A DNA stretch of 64,000 bases from CBDCGV01 sp965216955 (GTDB taxonomy: Bacteria > Bacteroidota > Bacteroidia > Chitinophagales > JADIYW01): assembly GCA_965216955.1 (NCBI GenBank), contig CBDCGV010000018.1:434001-498000 (forward strand). Direction: 5' to 3'. The position numbers and the translations under genes are program-made. Below the pieces are notes generated by a model. It made no database searches. It worked only from the letters and a program-made list of their open reading frames with translations, and was not told the DNA's origin. This document shows, piece by piece, positions 34,851 to 43,878 of the stretch. How positions within the stretch are numbered: the stretch's first letter is position 1; each line of letters begins with the position of its first letter.

Positions 34851-35954
34851 ATGCGACTTACTTTTTCTATTACGTTCCTTTTTCTGACAATTAATCTTGT
34901 CTTCGCAGAGGATATTGATTCAGTAAAGAATGACAAAGATTGGTCTATTTTTGGATTTCCTTTGGCTTTTTACCAACCTGAAACCAGCTTACAACTAGGT
35001 GTAGGCGGCGTATACTCTTTCTATCACAAAACAAAAGATAAAAAAAAGAAATCGGAGTCTTTCATTGCCCCCTACTTTCTATACTCCATAAAAAAACAAA
35101 TGCGCACGGAGATTTTTGGGCAATTATTTTTTAAAGAGGATCAGTATTTCATTGATTTTGAACTAAACTATTACAAATACTTCTATTACTACTATGGAAT
35201 AGGAAGTAATACAAAAAGTAGTGATGAAGAAACCTATGATTCAAAAAAGCCTCAATTTTGGATTAACGCACAATATCGCATTTGGCAACGCGAAAGAAAA
35301 AAACTATATACTGGTATTAGGTATATTGTTGAACACAATAGTATTACTTCAATAAATACCGAAGGTTTATTGGCTACATCTAATATTACAGGTATAGATG
35401 GAGGCTTTTCACAAGGATTTGGGGTAATAGCCCTCTTCGACTCAAGGGACAATGTTTATTTTCCATGGAAAGGTTCCTATTTAAAAACAACTTTTACGGG
35501 ATATCCTAAGTTTACCGGTAACGACTACGCTTTCAATTTGCTACAGATGGATCATCGATCTTTTTTTAATGTAAAAAACAGAGTTGTCTTTGCTTTGAAT
35601 GCCAAGGCAGACTTTAGCTTTGGAAATGTTCCTTTTTATAGCTTACCCAGTTTTGGAAGTCGATATTTTCTGAGAGGATATTTAGAAGGAAGATATAGAG
35701 ACAGTCATTCTTTTTCTTCGCAACTAGAATTACGCATTCCCGCTTGGAAGCGTTTAATATTTACTGGTTTTATTGCCGCTGGAAATGTAAGCGATAACTT
35801 TACTGATTTAACTAAATTCTGGGATTTTAAGCCCGCTATTGGCTTTGGTGGAAGATTACGACTTTTTAAAGATAAAGGTGTTTCTGTGCGCGCCGATATG
35901 GCTTTTTGGAAAGATGCTTTTGGATTGTATGTGGTATTTAATGAAGCTTTTTAA
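34851..35954 (+). CDS. BamA/TamA-like outer-membrane barrel protein (surface antigen D15 type)
   Basis: A 367-residue outer-membrane protein. Signal peptide MRLTFSITFLFLTINLVFAE. The mature region is a 16-strand-type Omp85 barrel: many Tyr/Phe-rich strands, the segment LFDSRDNVYFPWKGSYLKTTF typical of D15 domains, and SRYFLRGYLEGRYRD corresponding to the VRGF-type lid-loop motif. POTRA domains are missing, so it is a short Omp85-superfamily member rather than BamA itself. Its cargo is unknown. The stop is followed by a strong terminator. Confidence 0.88.
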   Translation: MRLTFSITFLFLTINLVFAEDIDSVKNDKDWSIFGFPLAFYQPETSLQLGVGGVYSFYHKTKDKKKKSESFIAPYFLYSIKKQMRTEIFGQLFFKEDQYFIDFELNYYKYFYYYYGIGSNTKSSDEETYDSKKPQFWINAQYRIWQRERKKLYTGIRYIVEHNSITSINTEGLLATSNITGIDGGFSQGFGVIALFDSRDNVYFPWKGSYLKTTFTGYPKFTGNDYAFNLLQMDHRSFFNVKNRVVFALNAKADFSFGNVPFYSLPSFGSRYFLRGYLEGRYRDSHSFSSQLELRIPAWKRLIFTGFIAAGNVSDNFTDLTKFWDFKPAIGFGGRLRLFKDKGVSVRADMAFWKDAFGLYVVFNEAF

Positions 35955-35961
35955 AAGAAAA

Positions 35962-35988
35962 AGAGGCTGTTTGATTTAAACAGCCTCT
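35962..35988. terminator. rho-independent terminator, bidirectional
   Basis: A perfect 11-bp stem (AGAGGCTGTTT / AAACAGCCTCT) with a 5-base loop lies 8 bp after the Omp85-like gene and 26 bp before the end of the convergent lipoprotein gene. Confidence 0.85.
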
Positions 35989-36013
35989 CTATTATTAATT
36001 ATAATATTAAAAA

Positions 36014-36316
36014 CTAATCTTTCTTATCAGGAAAAGTACTACAATCTGACAATGTACCTCCTATTAAATTATTCCATCCTGTTACATCTGCACCATTTGC
36101 ATCAGAACAATCATTTAATGCTGCTTGTATGGCAGCCTTATAAGCTGCACAAGTTTCTTTATTTTCGCTCGCTTCAAAGTCACTAGCTGTAGTTGATATA
36201 TTATCCAAAACTACTGTGCAATCCACTCCAGATCCTCCATCATCACTACCTTTACAGCTCACCATAACTGCTCCGAAAAGCATAAAAGTAACAAAGAGTT
36301 TAGTTATTTTTCTCAT
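36014..36316 (-). CDS. small Cys-containing lipoprotein, unknown function
   Basis: A 100-residue lipoprotein. The N-terminus ends in lipobox VMVSC (Cys21), followed by a Lys-Gly-Ser-Asp-rich linker. The rest is acidic and contains four further cysteines (in VDCTVVL, KETCAAY, NDCSDANG and SDCSTFP), suitable for two disulfides in the periplasm or on the surface. I know no family for it. It is a single gene, convergent with the Omp85-like gene. Confidence 0.75.
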   Translation of the reverse strand: MRKITKLFVTFMLFGAVMVSCKGSDDGGSGVDCTVVLDNISTTASDFEASENKETCAAYKAAIQAALNDCSDANGADVTGWNNLIGGTLSDCSTFPDKKD

Positions 36317-36491
36317 ATTTTTTTAACTATTTAATTTATCTTCTGATTTTTAAAAGTATGAAAAAATTATCTATTACAGAAACTTTTCAAACAAATATAC
36401 TTTTGAACGGCTTACAATTAAAAATATTACTTTTTAACAAACGATTTAGAATCTTTAATACAAGATGAATAAAAGCGCTCCCAAGTTGCTT

Positions 36492-36734
36492 TTAGCTAAT
36501 TCCCTCTACTAAAATACTCACCTGATTATTAAGCATCTCCACAATTCCAGACTTTATTTCAAAGGTTTGTGTATCTGCACCTGTTGCAACAATTAATTTG
36601 CCTTCTGCTAAAGCTGAAATGATAGGTGCGTGATTATTCATGATCTGAAAAGACCCCTCTAAGCCTGGTAGTGTAACCATTTGTGCGTCTCCTGAGAAAA
36701 CTTTTTCTTCTGGTGTTAGAATATCTACTTGCAT
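36492..36734 (-). CDS. atpC: ATP synthase epsilon subunit, short form
   Basis: An 80-residue epsilon subunit containing only the N-terminal beta-sandwich (MQVDILTPEEKVFSGDAQMV; GSFQIMNNHAPIISAL). It lacks the C-terminal helical hairpin that inhibits the enzyme in longer homologues, as is common in Bacteroidota. It is 16 bp downstream of atpD. The other F1Fo genes are not in the window, so atpDC forms a separate operon. Confidence 0.94.
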   Translation of the reverse strand: MQVDILTPEEKVFSGDAQMVTLPGLEGSFQIMNNHAPIISALAEGKLIVATGADTQTFEIKSGIVEMLNNQVSILVEGIS

Positions 36735-36750
36735 CGGATCTCTTTAATTA

Positions 36751-38265
36751 TTAGTTAGCAGCCTCTGCCAATAACTTTTTACCTTTTTCAATGGCTTCCT
36801 CAATAGTTCCAACGAGGTTAAAAGCTGCTTCAGGATATTCATCCACCTCTCCTTCTAAAATCATTTCAAAACCTTTCAAGGTATCTTCAATACTTACAAA
36901 TACTCCTTTCAAACCTGTAAACTGCTCGGCAACATGGAAAGGTTGAGATAAAAATCTTTGCACCCTTCTTGCTCTGTGCACTACCTGCTTATCTTCTTCA
37001 GATAATTCATCCATACCTAAAATGGCAATTATATCCTGTAATTCTTTATATCGCTGTAAAATATTGATCACTTTTTGAGCCATATCATAATGACGGTCAC
37101 CAACAATCTCTGGCGTTAAGATTCGAGAAGTTGAATCTAAAGGATCTACCGCTGGATAAATTCCAAGCTCTGCAATTTTCCTACTTAGAACTGTTGTAGC
37201 ATCTAGGTGCGCAAATGTTGTTGCTGGAGCGGGATCTGTCAAGTCATCCGCAGGCACGTAAACCGCTTGTACCGATGTAATAGACCCTCTTTTGGTTGAA
37301 GTAATACGCTCCTGCATGAATCCCATTTCTGTAGCCAAGGTCGGTTGATACCCCACAGCTGATGGCATCCTTCCTAAAAGTGCAGATACTTCAGAACCAG
37401 CTTGAGTAAATCTAAATATATTATCTACAAAGAATAAAATATCTTTTCCTCCATTGGGATCGTCTTTATCTCCATCCCTAAAGTACTCTGCTAGGGTTAA
37501 TCCAGATAATGCTACACGTGCTCTTGCTCCAGGAGGCTCATTCATTTGTCCGAAAACAAATGATGCTTGAGATTTTGATAATTCTTCTTTATTAACTTTT
37601 GACAAATCCCATCCCCCTTCTTCCATAGAGTGAATAAACTCCTCACCGTACTTTACAATACCCGCTTCAATCATTTCACGCATCAAATCATTTCCTTCTC
37701 TTGTACGCTCACCTACACCTGCAAAAACAGATAAACCTTCATACCCTTTTGCAATGTTGTTAATTAATTCTTGAATAAGTACTGTCTTTCCAACTCCTGC
37801 TCCACCAAACAAACCAATTTTACCACCTTTTGCATAAGGTTCAATTAAATCAATTACTTTAATTCCTGTAAACAAAACATCTGTAGAGGTTGAGAGATCT
37901 TCAAACTTCGGTGGCTTTCCATGAATAGAATATCCATTTGAGTTATCTATTGGACCGATACCGTCAATTGTTTCTCCAACAACATTAAAAAGGCGTCCTT
38001 TTATTTCTTCACCAATAGGCATTTTAATTGGTTGTCCCGTATCAACTACATCAATTCCTCTTTCTAATCCTTCAGTAGAGTCCATTGCAACAGTTCTTAC
38101 GCTATCTTCTCCAAGATGTTGCTGACATTCTAGAATTAAATCACTTTGACCTTCTCTCTTAATAACCAATGCATTCAAGATTGCAGGAATTTTTGTCCCT
38201 TCACCAGTGAAGCTTACATCGACAACTGGACCGATAATTTGTTTTACTTTACCAATATTAGCCAT
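36751..38265 (-). CDS. atpD: ATP synthase beta subunit
   Basis: A 504-residue catalytic F1 subunit making ATP from the proton or sodium gradient. It has the P-loop GGAGVGKTVL (about residue 158), the DELSEEDKQVVHRARRVQRFLSQPF segment, the catalytic Glu in AGVGERTREGNDL, Walker B ILFFVDNIFRF, and PAVDPLDSTSR. It is slightly longer than the E. coli enzyme (460), as is normal for the phylum. Only atpC follows. The AUG is followed by the expected MANIGKVKQIIGPVVDV. Confidence 0.98.
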   Translation of the reverse strand: MANIGKVKQIIGPVVDVSFTGEGTKIPAILNALVIKREGQSDLILECQQHLGEDSVRTVAMDSTEGLERGIDVVDTGQPIKMPIGEEIKGRLFNVVGETIDGIGPIDNSNGYSIHGKPPKFEDLSTSTDVLFTGIKVIDLIEPYAKGGKIGLFGGAGVGKTVLIQELINNIAKGYEGLSVFAGVGERTREGNDLMREMIEAGIVKYGEEFIHSMEEGGWDLSKVNKEELSKSQASFVFGQMNEPPGARARVALSGLTLAEYFRDGDKDDPNGGKDILFFVDNIFRFTQAGSEVSALLGRMPSAVGYQPTLATEMGFMQERITSTKRGSITSVQAVYVPADDLTDPAPATTFAHLDATTVLSRKIAELGIYPAVDPLDSTSRILTPEIVGDRHYDMAQKVINILQRYKELQDIIAILGMDELSEEDKQVVHRARRVQRFLSQPFHVAEQFTGLKGVFVSIEDTLKGFEMILEGEVDEYPEAAFNLVGTIEEAIEKGKKLLAEAAN

Positions 38266-38298
38266 AACATTTAATGTTGTAATTTTTAAAACTTGCCG

Positions 38299-38329
38299 CG
38301 AAATTACAGTAAAAGAAAGTCAATACCAA
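38299..38329 (-). promoter_or_regulatory. putative atpDC promoter
   Basis: The minus strand has TTG (38329-38327), 20 bp, then TAATTTCG (38306-38299), one mismatch from TAnnTTTG. The box is 33 bp upstream of the atpD ATG. Confidence 0.35.
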
Positions 38330-38444
38330 TTTTCAGAAACAAAGTTCTCCACAAGTACTGTAGGTTTTTAAATATTTAAAATTGGGATAACATACTGAGC
38401 ATAAAATATGAAAAGATAAGCACCTTTACATCTCCATTTTTCAC

Positions 38445-39332
38445 TTATGGAGAAGAGATTCGCTTTGAACCCAGATCAAACTGCTTGAAAAACCATCCAT
38501 ATTTGGGAGAAAATAAAAAGGCCATTACAAAAATTACACCTGTAACCACCGCCATACATGCCGCTATAGAACTATCAATTGCAGCAGCCAAAAAGTATCC
38601 TACTATAGAAGCAATTATTCCAAAAACAACGGACAAAACAAGCATTATTTTTAAATTATCTGTCAACAAATAAGCGCTTGCGGGTGGAACTACTAAAAAA
38701 GCAACTACTAAAATGGCTCCTACAGATTCAAAGGAAACAACTGTATTTAGCGACACAACACTCATTAATGCATAATGCCAAAAGATGGTATTGATTCCAA
38801 TTGATTTAGCATAGCTTTCATCAAAAGTTGTTATAAAAAGACCCTTAAATCCAATCAGCGCAAAGCCTATAATTATGAAAAAAGCAAAACCTATAATCCA
38901 TAGATTTTCTGGTCCCATATTCATTCCTCCCTTTGTAATCCAAAGATTCAAGGGTAAATAGGCCAGCTCACCATGAAGCACACAATCTTGATCTATATCT
39001 ACATTATTAGCAAAGAGATTTATAAGTATAACTCCTACGGCAAAAAGAAAAGTGAATGAGATGCCTATTGAAGCATCTTGCTGGAGGTTTGCTTTTTTAT
39101 GCAGCCACTCAATAATATAGGTAGTTAATACACCTATTGTTGCGGCGCCAATCATCACTGGCAAAAAACCTCTAGAATTAGAAACTAAGAATGCTATTAC
39201 AATCCCGGGTAATACGGCATGTGAAATAGCGTCTCCGATCATAGACATTCTTCGTAGAATTAGGAAACAACCTAAAATAGCCGATGATGTTGCGACCAAT
39301 ATACCTGCTAATATGATATAAAAAGCATCCAA
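38445..39332 (-). CDS. metal ABC transporter permease (ABC-3 family), TroD-like
   Basis: A 295-residue inner-membrane permease with eight or so helices (IILAGILVATSSAILGCFLIL; AFFIIIGFALIGFKGLF; VGAILVVAFLVVPPASAYLLT). GDAISHAVLPGIV is the family's conserved N-terminal motif. It is the second of two permeases in a four-gene metal transporter operon and probably pairs with the preceding one. The start is TTG at 39332; the in-frame codons upstream run into a TAA with no ATG. It is the last gene in the operon. Confidence 0.88.
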   Translation of the reverse strand: MDAFYIILAGILVATSSAILGCFLILRRMSMIGDAISHAVLPGIVIAFLVSNSRGFLPVMIGAATIGVLTTYIIEWLHKKANLQQDASIGISFTFLFAVGVILINLFANNVDIDQDCVLHGELAYLPLNLWITKGGMNMGPENLWIIGFAFFIIIGFALIGFKGLFITTFDESYAKSIGINTIFWHYALMSVVSLNTVVSFESVGAILVVAFLVVPPASAYLLTDNLKIMLVLSVVFGIIASIVGYFLAAAIDSSIAACMAVVTGVIFVMAFLFSPKYGWFFKQFDLGSKRISSP

Positions 39333-39378
39333 TTTTAATATTCCATTTTTTTATGATTCAATTATTTCATTTTCAATT

Positions 39379-40677
39379 TTAGTTTATAGATGGTATTGGT
39401 TTTTGGTGAGGATCCTCTTTAGGATGCTCTAATATATGCTCTAATTGTTTTTGAATTTCTGGAGTTAATATATGTTCTATCGCTTCTGCATCGTCATGTA
39501 CATGATCTTGTGCAACATTTAAATGCTGAGAAAGATACAATTCCCAAAGTCTATGTAATCTAATGATTCTCTTACCCTCCAATAAACCTTTAGCAGTCAA
39601 CTTCCATTTATTCCCAGATTGCAACACCCATCCCCTTTTATTCAGTCGTTTTAGACTATTTATCAAAACATTTTCCTCTATTGAACGCCTCTTTTGAAGA
39701 TCACTTATTGATCTTAAGTTCATAAAATCTTCCAAATTTTCTCCCAAATGATAAAATATCTTAAGTGTATTCTCATCATTTATTTTCTTAAAGAAAGACG
39801 CTTGTTTTCTTCTTCGATACCAAAGGCCCTTTTGTTTACCAAATACCAAAGAAAAAACTGCAACAACTGTCAATACTACAATTATCCATGGACCTGTTGG
39901 CATCGTTGGAGCCAAATAGGAAACAAAAGCCCCTATCCATCCAGCAAAAACACCAAAAAAAGCGGCAAGAAAAATCATTTTACTTAAATTATTAGTCCAG
40001 TATCGTGCTGATGCTGCGGGCGTTATCAATAATGCTGCTACTAATACAACTCCAACAGTTCTAATCCCAATTGCAATAGCAACAACGACAAGTGTCGATA
40101 AAAGAAAATCTAGCCATCCTACTTTAAAACCAATTGAAGCAGCATATGCTCTATCAAAAATTAAAATTTTAAACCTTTGGAAAAAGACAACTATAATACT
40201 CAACAAAATAACACTCGTCCACAAAAACATGGTTATATCTTGCCGAACAATAGCTGCTGCCTTGCCAAATAAAAAGTGATCTAATCCTGCCTGTGAGGCC
40301 TTTCCACTATGTTGAATCATCGTTAAGAGCATAATACCCACTGCAAAAAAAACGGAAAGCGTTCCGGCAATCGCCGCATCATTTTTTATCCTCGATTGAC
40401 GTGTTACATAATCAAGCACAAGTATTGATAACCAACCCGTTAAGAATGCTCCAGCAAGCAACACCCACGGGTTTTTGGTTTCAAAGATTAAAAAAGCTAT
40501 GCATACACCTGGCAAGACAGAATGGGATACGGAGTCTCCGACTAAAGACTTTTTTTGAAGAAAAGCAAAACAGCCGACAACAGCCGTAATTCCACAAATC
40601 AAAATTGCACCAATTACAACTGTTTGAATACTTTGATCATTGAGTAACAAAAAATCTATGAAAATATCGAAGTTCAT
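39379..40677 (-). CDS. metal ABC permease fused to a DtxR/MntR-type regulator domain
   Basis: A 432-residue fusion. Residues 1-290 are an ABC-3 permease (GDSVSHSVLPGVCIAFL; VGVVLVAALLITPAASARYW) with about eight helices, ending at an Arg-rich RRRKQ stop-transfer. Residues 294-432 match the DtxR/MntR family: a winged helix (DLQKRRSIEENVLINSLKRL) and a metal-dimerisation domain (KRIIRLHRLWELYLS; VHDDAEAIEHIL; EDPHQKPIP). His394, Glu398, Glu401 and His402 sit where MntR's H77, E99, E102 and H103 ligands occur. The regulator would lie in the cytoplasm at the membrane. Confidence 0.9.
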   Translation of the reverse strand: MNFDIFIDFLLLNDQSIQTVVIGAILICGITAVVGCFAFLQKKSLVGDSVSHSVLPGVCIAFLIFETKNPWVLLAGAFLTGWLSILVLDYVTRQSRIKNDAAIAGTLSVFFAVGIMLLTMIQHSGKASQAGLDHFLFGKAAAIVRQDITMFLWTSVILLSIIVVFFQRFKILIFDRAYAASIGFKVGWLDFLLSTLVVVAIAIGIRTVGVVLVAALLITPAASARYWTNNLSKMIFLAAFFGVFAGWIGAFVSYLAPTMPTGPWIIVVLTVVAVFSLVFGKQKGLWYRRRKQASFFKKINDENTLKIFYHLGENLEDFMNLRSISDLQKRRSIEENVLINSLKRLNKRGWVLQSGNKWKLTAKGLLEGKRIIRLHRLWELYLSQHLNVAQDHVHDDAEAIEHILTPEIQKQLEHILEHPKEDPHQKPIPSIN

Positions 40678-40703
40678 TAATCTTGTATTACTTACTTTAT
40701 TGA

Positions 40704-41480
40704 TTACCCTTTCCTAAGTGGCAGATCTTCTCTTTCTATTAATTCTCCAACAGTAGATAATATATTTAATTTCCCACCGTAAGCCTTTTGTAAATTTTCC
40801 TTTTTAAATGTAGTATCTATATCTCCTGCCGCAATTAAACTAGTGTTCAATAAAATAACCCAATCAAAGTAATTTTTAACTGTTTGTAAATCATGATGAA
40901 CCACTACAATCGTTTTTCCCTTTTCTTTAATTGTATTTAAAATTTCTAATATAGATTCTTCTGTTGCTGCATCTACACCAGCAAAGGGCTCATCCATTAA
41001 GTATAAATCTGCTTCTTGAGCCAATGCTCTTGCCAAAAAAACTCTTTGTTGCTGTCCTCCCGAAAGTTGTGCAATTTGTCTTTTTTCAAAAGGCAACATT
41101 TGTACCTGCTCCAAAGCATGTTTAGCCTTTTCTCTATCACTTTTACTAACTCTTTTAAAAATATTTCCTTTATTATATCTTCCCATTTCCACAACATCCA
41201 GTACACTTGCAGGGAAATCCCAATCCACACTTCCCCTTTGTGGCACATAGCTCACACGTTGTCGAACTTTATTTAATGTTTGATCAAAAATTTTAACAAA
41301 CCCACTACCTAAGGGAAGCAGCCCCATAATAGCTTTTAACAATGTAGATTTACCTGCTCCATTGGGTCCTATAATACCCACTATATTACCCTCTGGTATA
41401 TCAAAGTCGATATTCCAAAGTGCGGGCTTTTTATTATAGCTGACCGTTAAGTCATGTACTTCTATGGCAGTATTGCTCAT
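40704..41480 (-). CDS. metal ABC transporter ATP-binding protein
   Basis: A 258-residue ABC ATPase energising metal import. Walker A GPNGAGKST, Q-loop VPQRGSVDWDFP, signature LSGGQQQR, Walker B ADLYLMDEPFAGVD, and switch His in VVVHHDLQTV are all present. VSYNKKPALWNIDFDIPEG fits the manganese/zinc importer branch. It is the second gene of the operon: 78 bp after the binding protein and 26 bp before the fusion permease. Confidence 0.94.
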   Translation of the reverse strand: MSNTAIEVHDLTVSYNKKPALWNIDFDIPEGNIVGIIGPNGAGKSTLLKAIMGLLPLGSGFVKIFDQTLNKVRQRVSYVPQRGSVDWDFPASVLDVVEMGRYNKGNIFKRVSKSDREKAKHALEQVQMLPFEKRQIAQLSGGQQQRVFLARALAQEADLYLMDEPFAGVDAATEESILEILNTIKEKGKTIVVVHHDLQTVKNYFDWVILLNTSLIAAGDIDTTFKKENLQKAYGGKLNILSTVGELIEREDLPLRKG

Positions 41481-41558
41481 TTAACGAAGTTAGTTTTTAG
41501 ATACAAGAATCCAATATAAAGAAGAAACAATCTTGTTTCTTGAACAATAATTAATCCA

Positions 41559-42479
41559 TTACTTTAATCCCGAAGCTATGGTTTGAACATTATGTTTTAT
41601 CATACCGATATATGTTCCTTCTTCCGTTCCAAACGCTCCCATCGCATCTGAAAACAGCTCCCCTCCAATTTTAACATCGTGTCCTTTTTGTTTACAATCT
41701 TCGATGATCGCTTCTAACGGCTTTGAAGAAACAGATGATTCTATGAAAATAGCCTTTACCTTTTTTGAAATAATTAAATCAACTAACGCTTTTCTATCCT
41801 GAACACCGAATTCTGCTGCTGTTGAGATTCCCTGCAAAGCATTTACACCTACACCAAATGATCTACCAAAATATTGAAACGCATCATGAGAAGTAATTAA
41901 AAGTTTAGATTCTTCTTTAATGCTGTCGAGGCCTCCCTTTAAATTTTCATACACCTCTTCTATAGATGCCAAATAAGTCTTCTGATTTTCTTCAATTTCA
42001 TCTTTCCATATTGGATATTTCCCAATCAGGTAATCTGCTAACCCAGAAATACAACTACTCCATAACTCTACATCAAACCAAATATGCGGATCTATTTCAT
42101 CAACACCTTCTGATTGCATAGGCAATAGCTGATCTGTACTAACAACAGAACTAAAATTATAGACATTTTTCTTTCTTCCAAGTTTTTCCAAAATATCGGT
42201 CAACTTTCCTTCTAAAAACAATCCATTAAAAACAATTACATCAGATTGATTCATTTTTTTAAGATCTCCTTGAGTAGCCTTGTAATAATGAGGGTCTACG
42301 CCAGGCCCCATTAGCATCACCGCTTCTACGTGCTCTCCAAGTAAATTGATCACCGCATCATTAATCATTCCGGTAGTAGACAAAACCATTGGTTTTTCTC
42401 GTTTAACTTTTTTGTTCGTATTGCAACTCATTATCATTGCGATGGATACAAAAAGAAGTAATACTTTTGCATGCTTCAT
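41559..42479 (-). CDS. metal ABC transporter substrate-binding lipoprotein (TroA/ZnuA-like)
   Basis: A 306-residue cluster A-I binding lipoprotein (lipobox MSC, Cys19). The four metal ligands of TroA are at matching places: H64 (GVDPHYYKATQGD), H132 (IDPHIWFD), H198 (TSHDAFQYFG) and D278 (LFSDAMG). Three His plus one Asp is the TroA/ZnuA pattern rather than the His/His/Glu/Asp set of Mn-specific PsaA. A His-rich loop, usual in high-affinity zinc proteins, is absent. Zinc or manganese is therefore likely; the choice remains open. First gene of the operon. Confidence 0.92.
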   Translation of the reverse strand: MKHAKVLLLFVSIAMIMSCNTNKKVKREKPMVLSTTGMINDAVINLLGEHVEAVMLMGPGVDPHYYKATQGDLKKMNQSDVIVFNGLFLEGKLTDILEKLGRKKNVYNFSSVVSTDQLLPMQSEGVDEIDPHIWFDVELWSSCISGLADYLIGKYPIWKDEIEENQKTYLASIEEVYENLKGGLDSIKEESKLLITSHDAFQYFGRSFGVGVNALQGISTAAEFGVQDRKALVDLIISKKVKAIFIESSVSSKPLEAIIEDCKQKGHDVKIGGELFSDAMGAFGTEEGTYIGMIKHNVQTIASGLK

Positions 42480-42503
42480 ATTAGCAACTTATTTTGATTG
42501 ATT

Positions 42504-42521
42504 CTAAATAGGTAAATTTAG
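42504..42521. promoter_or_regulatory. palindrome upstream of the metal transporter operon, candidate operator
   Basis: CTAAAT and ATTTAG are 6-bp inverted arms around AGGTAA, beginning 25 bp upstream of the substrate-binding-protein ATG, and overlap a TAnnTTTA -7-like sequence on the minus strand. The placement suits a metal-dependent repressor. An AT-rich genome yields such palindromes by chance, so support is weak. Confidence 0.35.
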
Positions 42522-42584
42522 TTGAAGATATGTGTTGTGACACAAGAAGCATGTCATTTAAAAATTAATTAATACAATTCATAA

Positions 42585-43049
42585 ATGGGCAAAAAGGCTC
42601 AACATATAGAATTTGACAATAGAAAGGCCGCTTTTCAATATCAGTTAGTTGATAAAATTTGCGCAGGCATCATGTTGGTTGGATCGGAAGTAAAAGCTAT
42701 TCGTGAAGGAAAGGTCAGCTTTAATGATGCTTATTGTATATTTCAAGATGGTGAGCTTTGGGTAAAAAAATTATTTATTGGAGAATACTCCAATAGTGGT
42801 TTTTCAACACACGATCCTTTAAGAGTTCGAAAGCTACTCCTTACAAAAAGGGAGTTAAAAAAGCTACAAGCAAAAGTAAAAGAAAAGGGTTACACTATTA
42901 TTCCTAAAAAGCTATTCTTATCGGAACGTGGTTTCTTTAAATTAGAAATTGCTTTGGCAAAGGGTAAAAAATCTTTTGATAAACGACAAAGTATAAAGGA
43001 CAAAGACTCCAAAAGACAATTAGATAGGGTAAAAAAGATGAATAGATAG
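42585..43049 (+). CDS. smpB: SsrA-binding protein SmpB
   Basis: A 154-residue RNA-binding protein that delivers tmRNA to stalled ribosomes. Diagnostic features are the OB-fold start (FDNRKAAFQYQLVDKICAGIMLVGSEVKAIREGKVSFNDAY), the GVSxY-like SNSGFSTHDPLRVRKLLL, and the C-terminal basic tail (KSFDKRQSIKDKDSKRQLDRVKK) that folds into the mRNA channel. Standard length. It is transcribed alone, divergent from the metal transporter operon. The tmRNA gene itself was not seen. Confidence 0.97.
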   Translation: MGKKAQHIEFDNRKAAFQYQLVDKICAGIMLVGSEVKAIREGKVSFNDAYCIFQDGELWVKKLFIGEYSNSGFSTHDPLRVRKLLLTKRELKKLQAKVKEKGYTIIPKKLFLSERGFFKLEIALAKGKKSFDKRQSIKDKDSKRQLDRVKKMNR

Positions 43050-43124
43050 ATTATCTGACAACTATTTCTATTTTTTTTACGTCTTAACCTAAAAACGCCC
43101 AAAAGTAATCTTTATAAGGTTCGA

Positions 43125-43775
43125 TCACTTAGTCCCCTTCAACATCGGCACAAAGCTAAATGCATCGAAGGCCTCTTTTTTAAGTATTCCTTTCTTTGTT
43201 TTGGTTAATCTAAGCATCTCTTGAGTCTCCCCTTCTCCAAACGGAATAACCAGTATCCCTCCTGTTTTTAGTTGTTCAATTAATTTTTGTGGAATTTCAG
43301 GGGCTGCTGCTGTTATTAGAATTTTATCAAAAGGTGCTAGTTTAGGTAAGCCCTCATAACCATCTCCATAAAAACATCGCACTTTATTATAACCTAATTG
43401 AGCTAATAGCTTTTTAGCCTTTAAATGTAATGACTTATGTCGCTCTATTGTAAAAACTTGCACATTAAGTTCTCCTAAAACGCTTGCTTGATAGCCACTC
43501 CCTGTACCAATTTCCAAAACTCTATCCGAAGGTTGAAGATCTAACAGAGATGTTTGAAACGCTACCGTATATGGCTGGGAGATCGTTTGTCCCTTACCAA
43601 TAGGAAATGCGTTATTCTGATAAGCAAAATCTAAAAAGGCGCTATCCATAAAATAATGCCTTGGCACATTGCCAATAGCAGCTAAAACTGTTTCATCGTT
43701 AATACCTTCTTCAAAAAGTGTTTCCACCAATTTTTTGCGCATTCCCTTATGACGATATGTATCTTTTATTTGCAT
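43125..43775 (-). CDS. pcm: protein-L-isoaspartate O-methyltransferase
   Basis: A 216-residue SAM methyltransferase that repairs isoaspartyl residues in aged proteins. Hallmarks are the GKGQTISQPYTVAFQT segment, RVLEIGTGSGYQASVLGEL (motif I), VFTIERHKSLHLKA, CFYGDGYEGLP, and FDKILITAAAPEIP (motif post I and II). ATG 43775 is used; three codons upstream an in-frame TTG is possible. It is a single gene, back to back with the phosphohexomutase. Confidence 0.94.
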   Translation of the reverse strand: MQIKDTYRHKGMRKKLVETLFEEGINDETVLAAIGNVPRHYFMDSAFLDFAYQNNAFPIGKGQTISQPYTVAFQTSLLDLQPSDRVLEIGTGSGYQASVLGELNVQVFTIERHKSLHLKAKKLLAQLGYNKVRCFYGDGYEGLPKLAPFDKILITAAAPEIPQKLIEQLKTGGILVIPFGEGETQEMLRLTKTKKGILKKEAFDAFSFVPMLKGTK

Positions 43776-43878
43776 TTCGATCAAGAATTAACAAATATGC
43801 ATAAAATGTATATCACCTTCCGTTCTTGACAACCAAAACTTTTAATTGTTTGTCTATTTTTGCAGCAAAATAGTGATA

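Noticed and set aside
36473..36494. AAAAGC / GCTTTT hairpin at the atpC end
   Set aside because: Only six paired bases and an 11-base loop; too weak to claim as the atpDC terminator.
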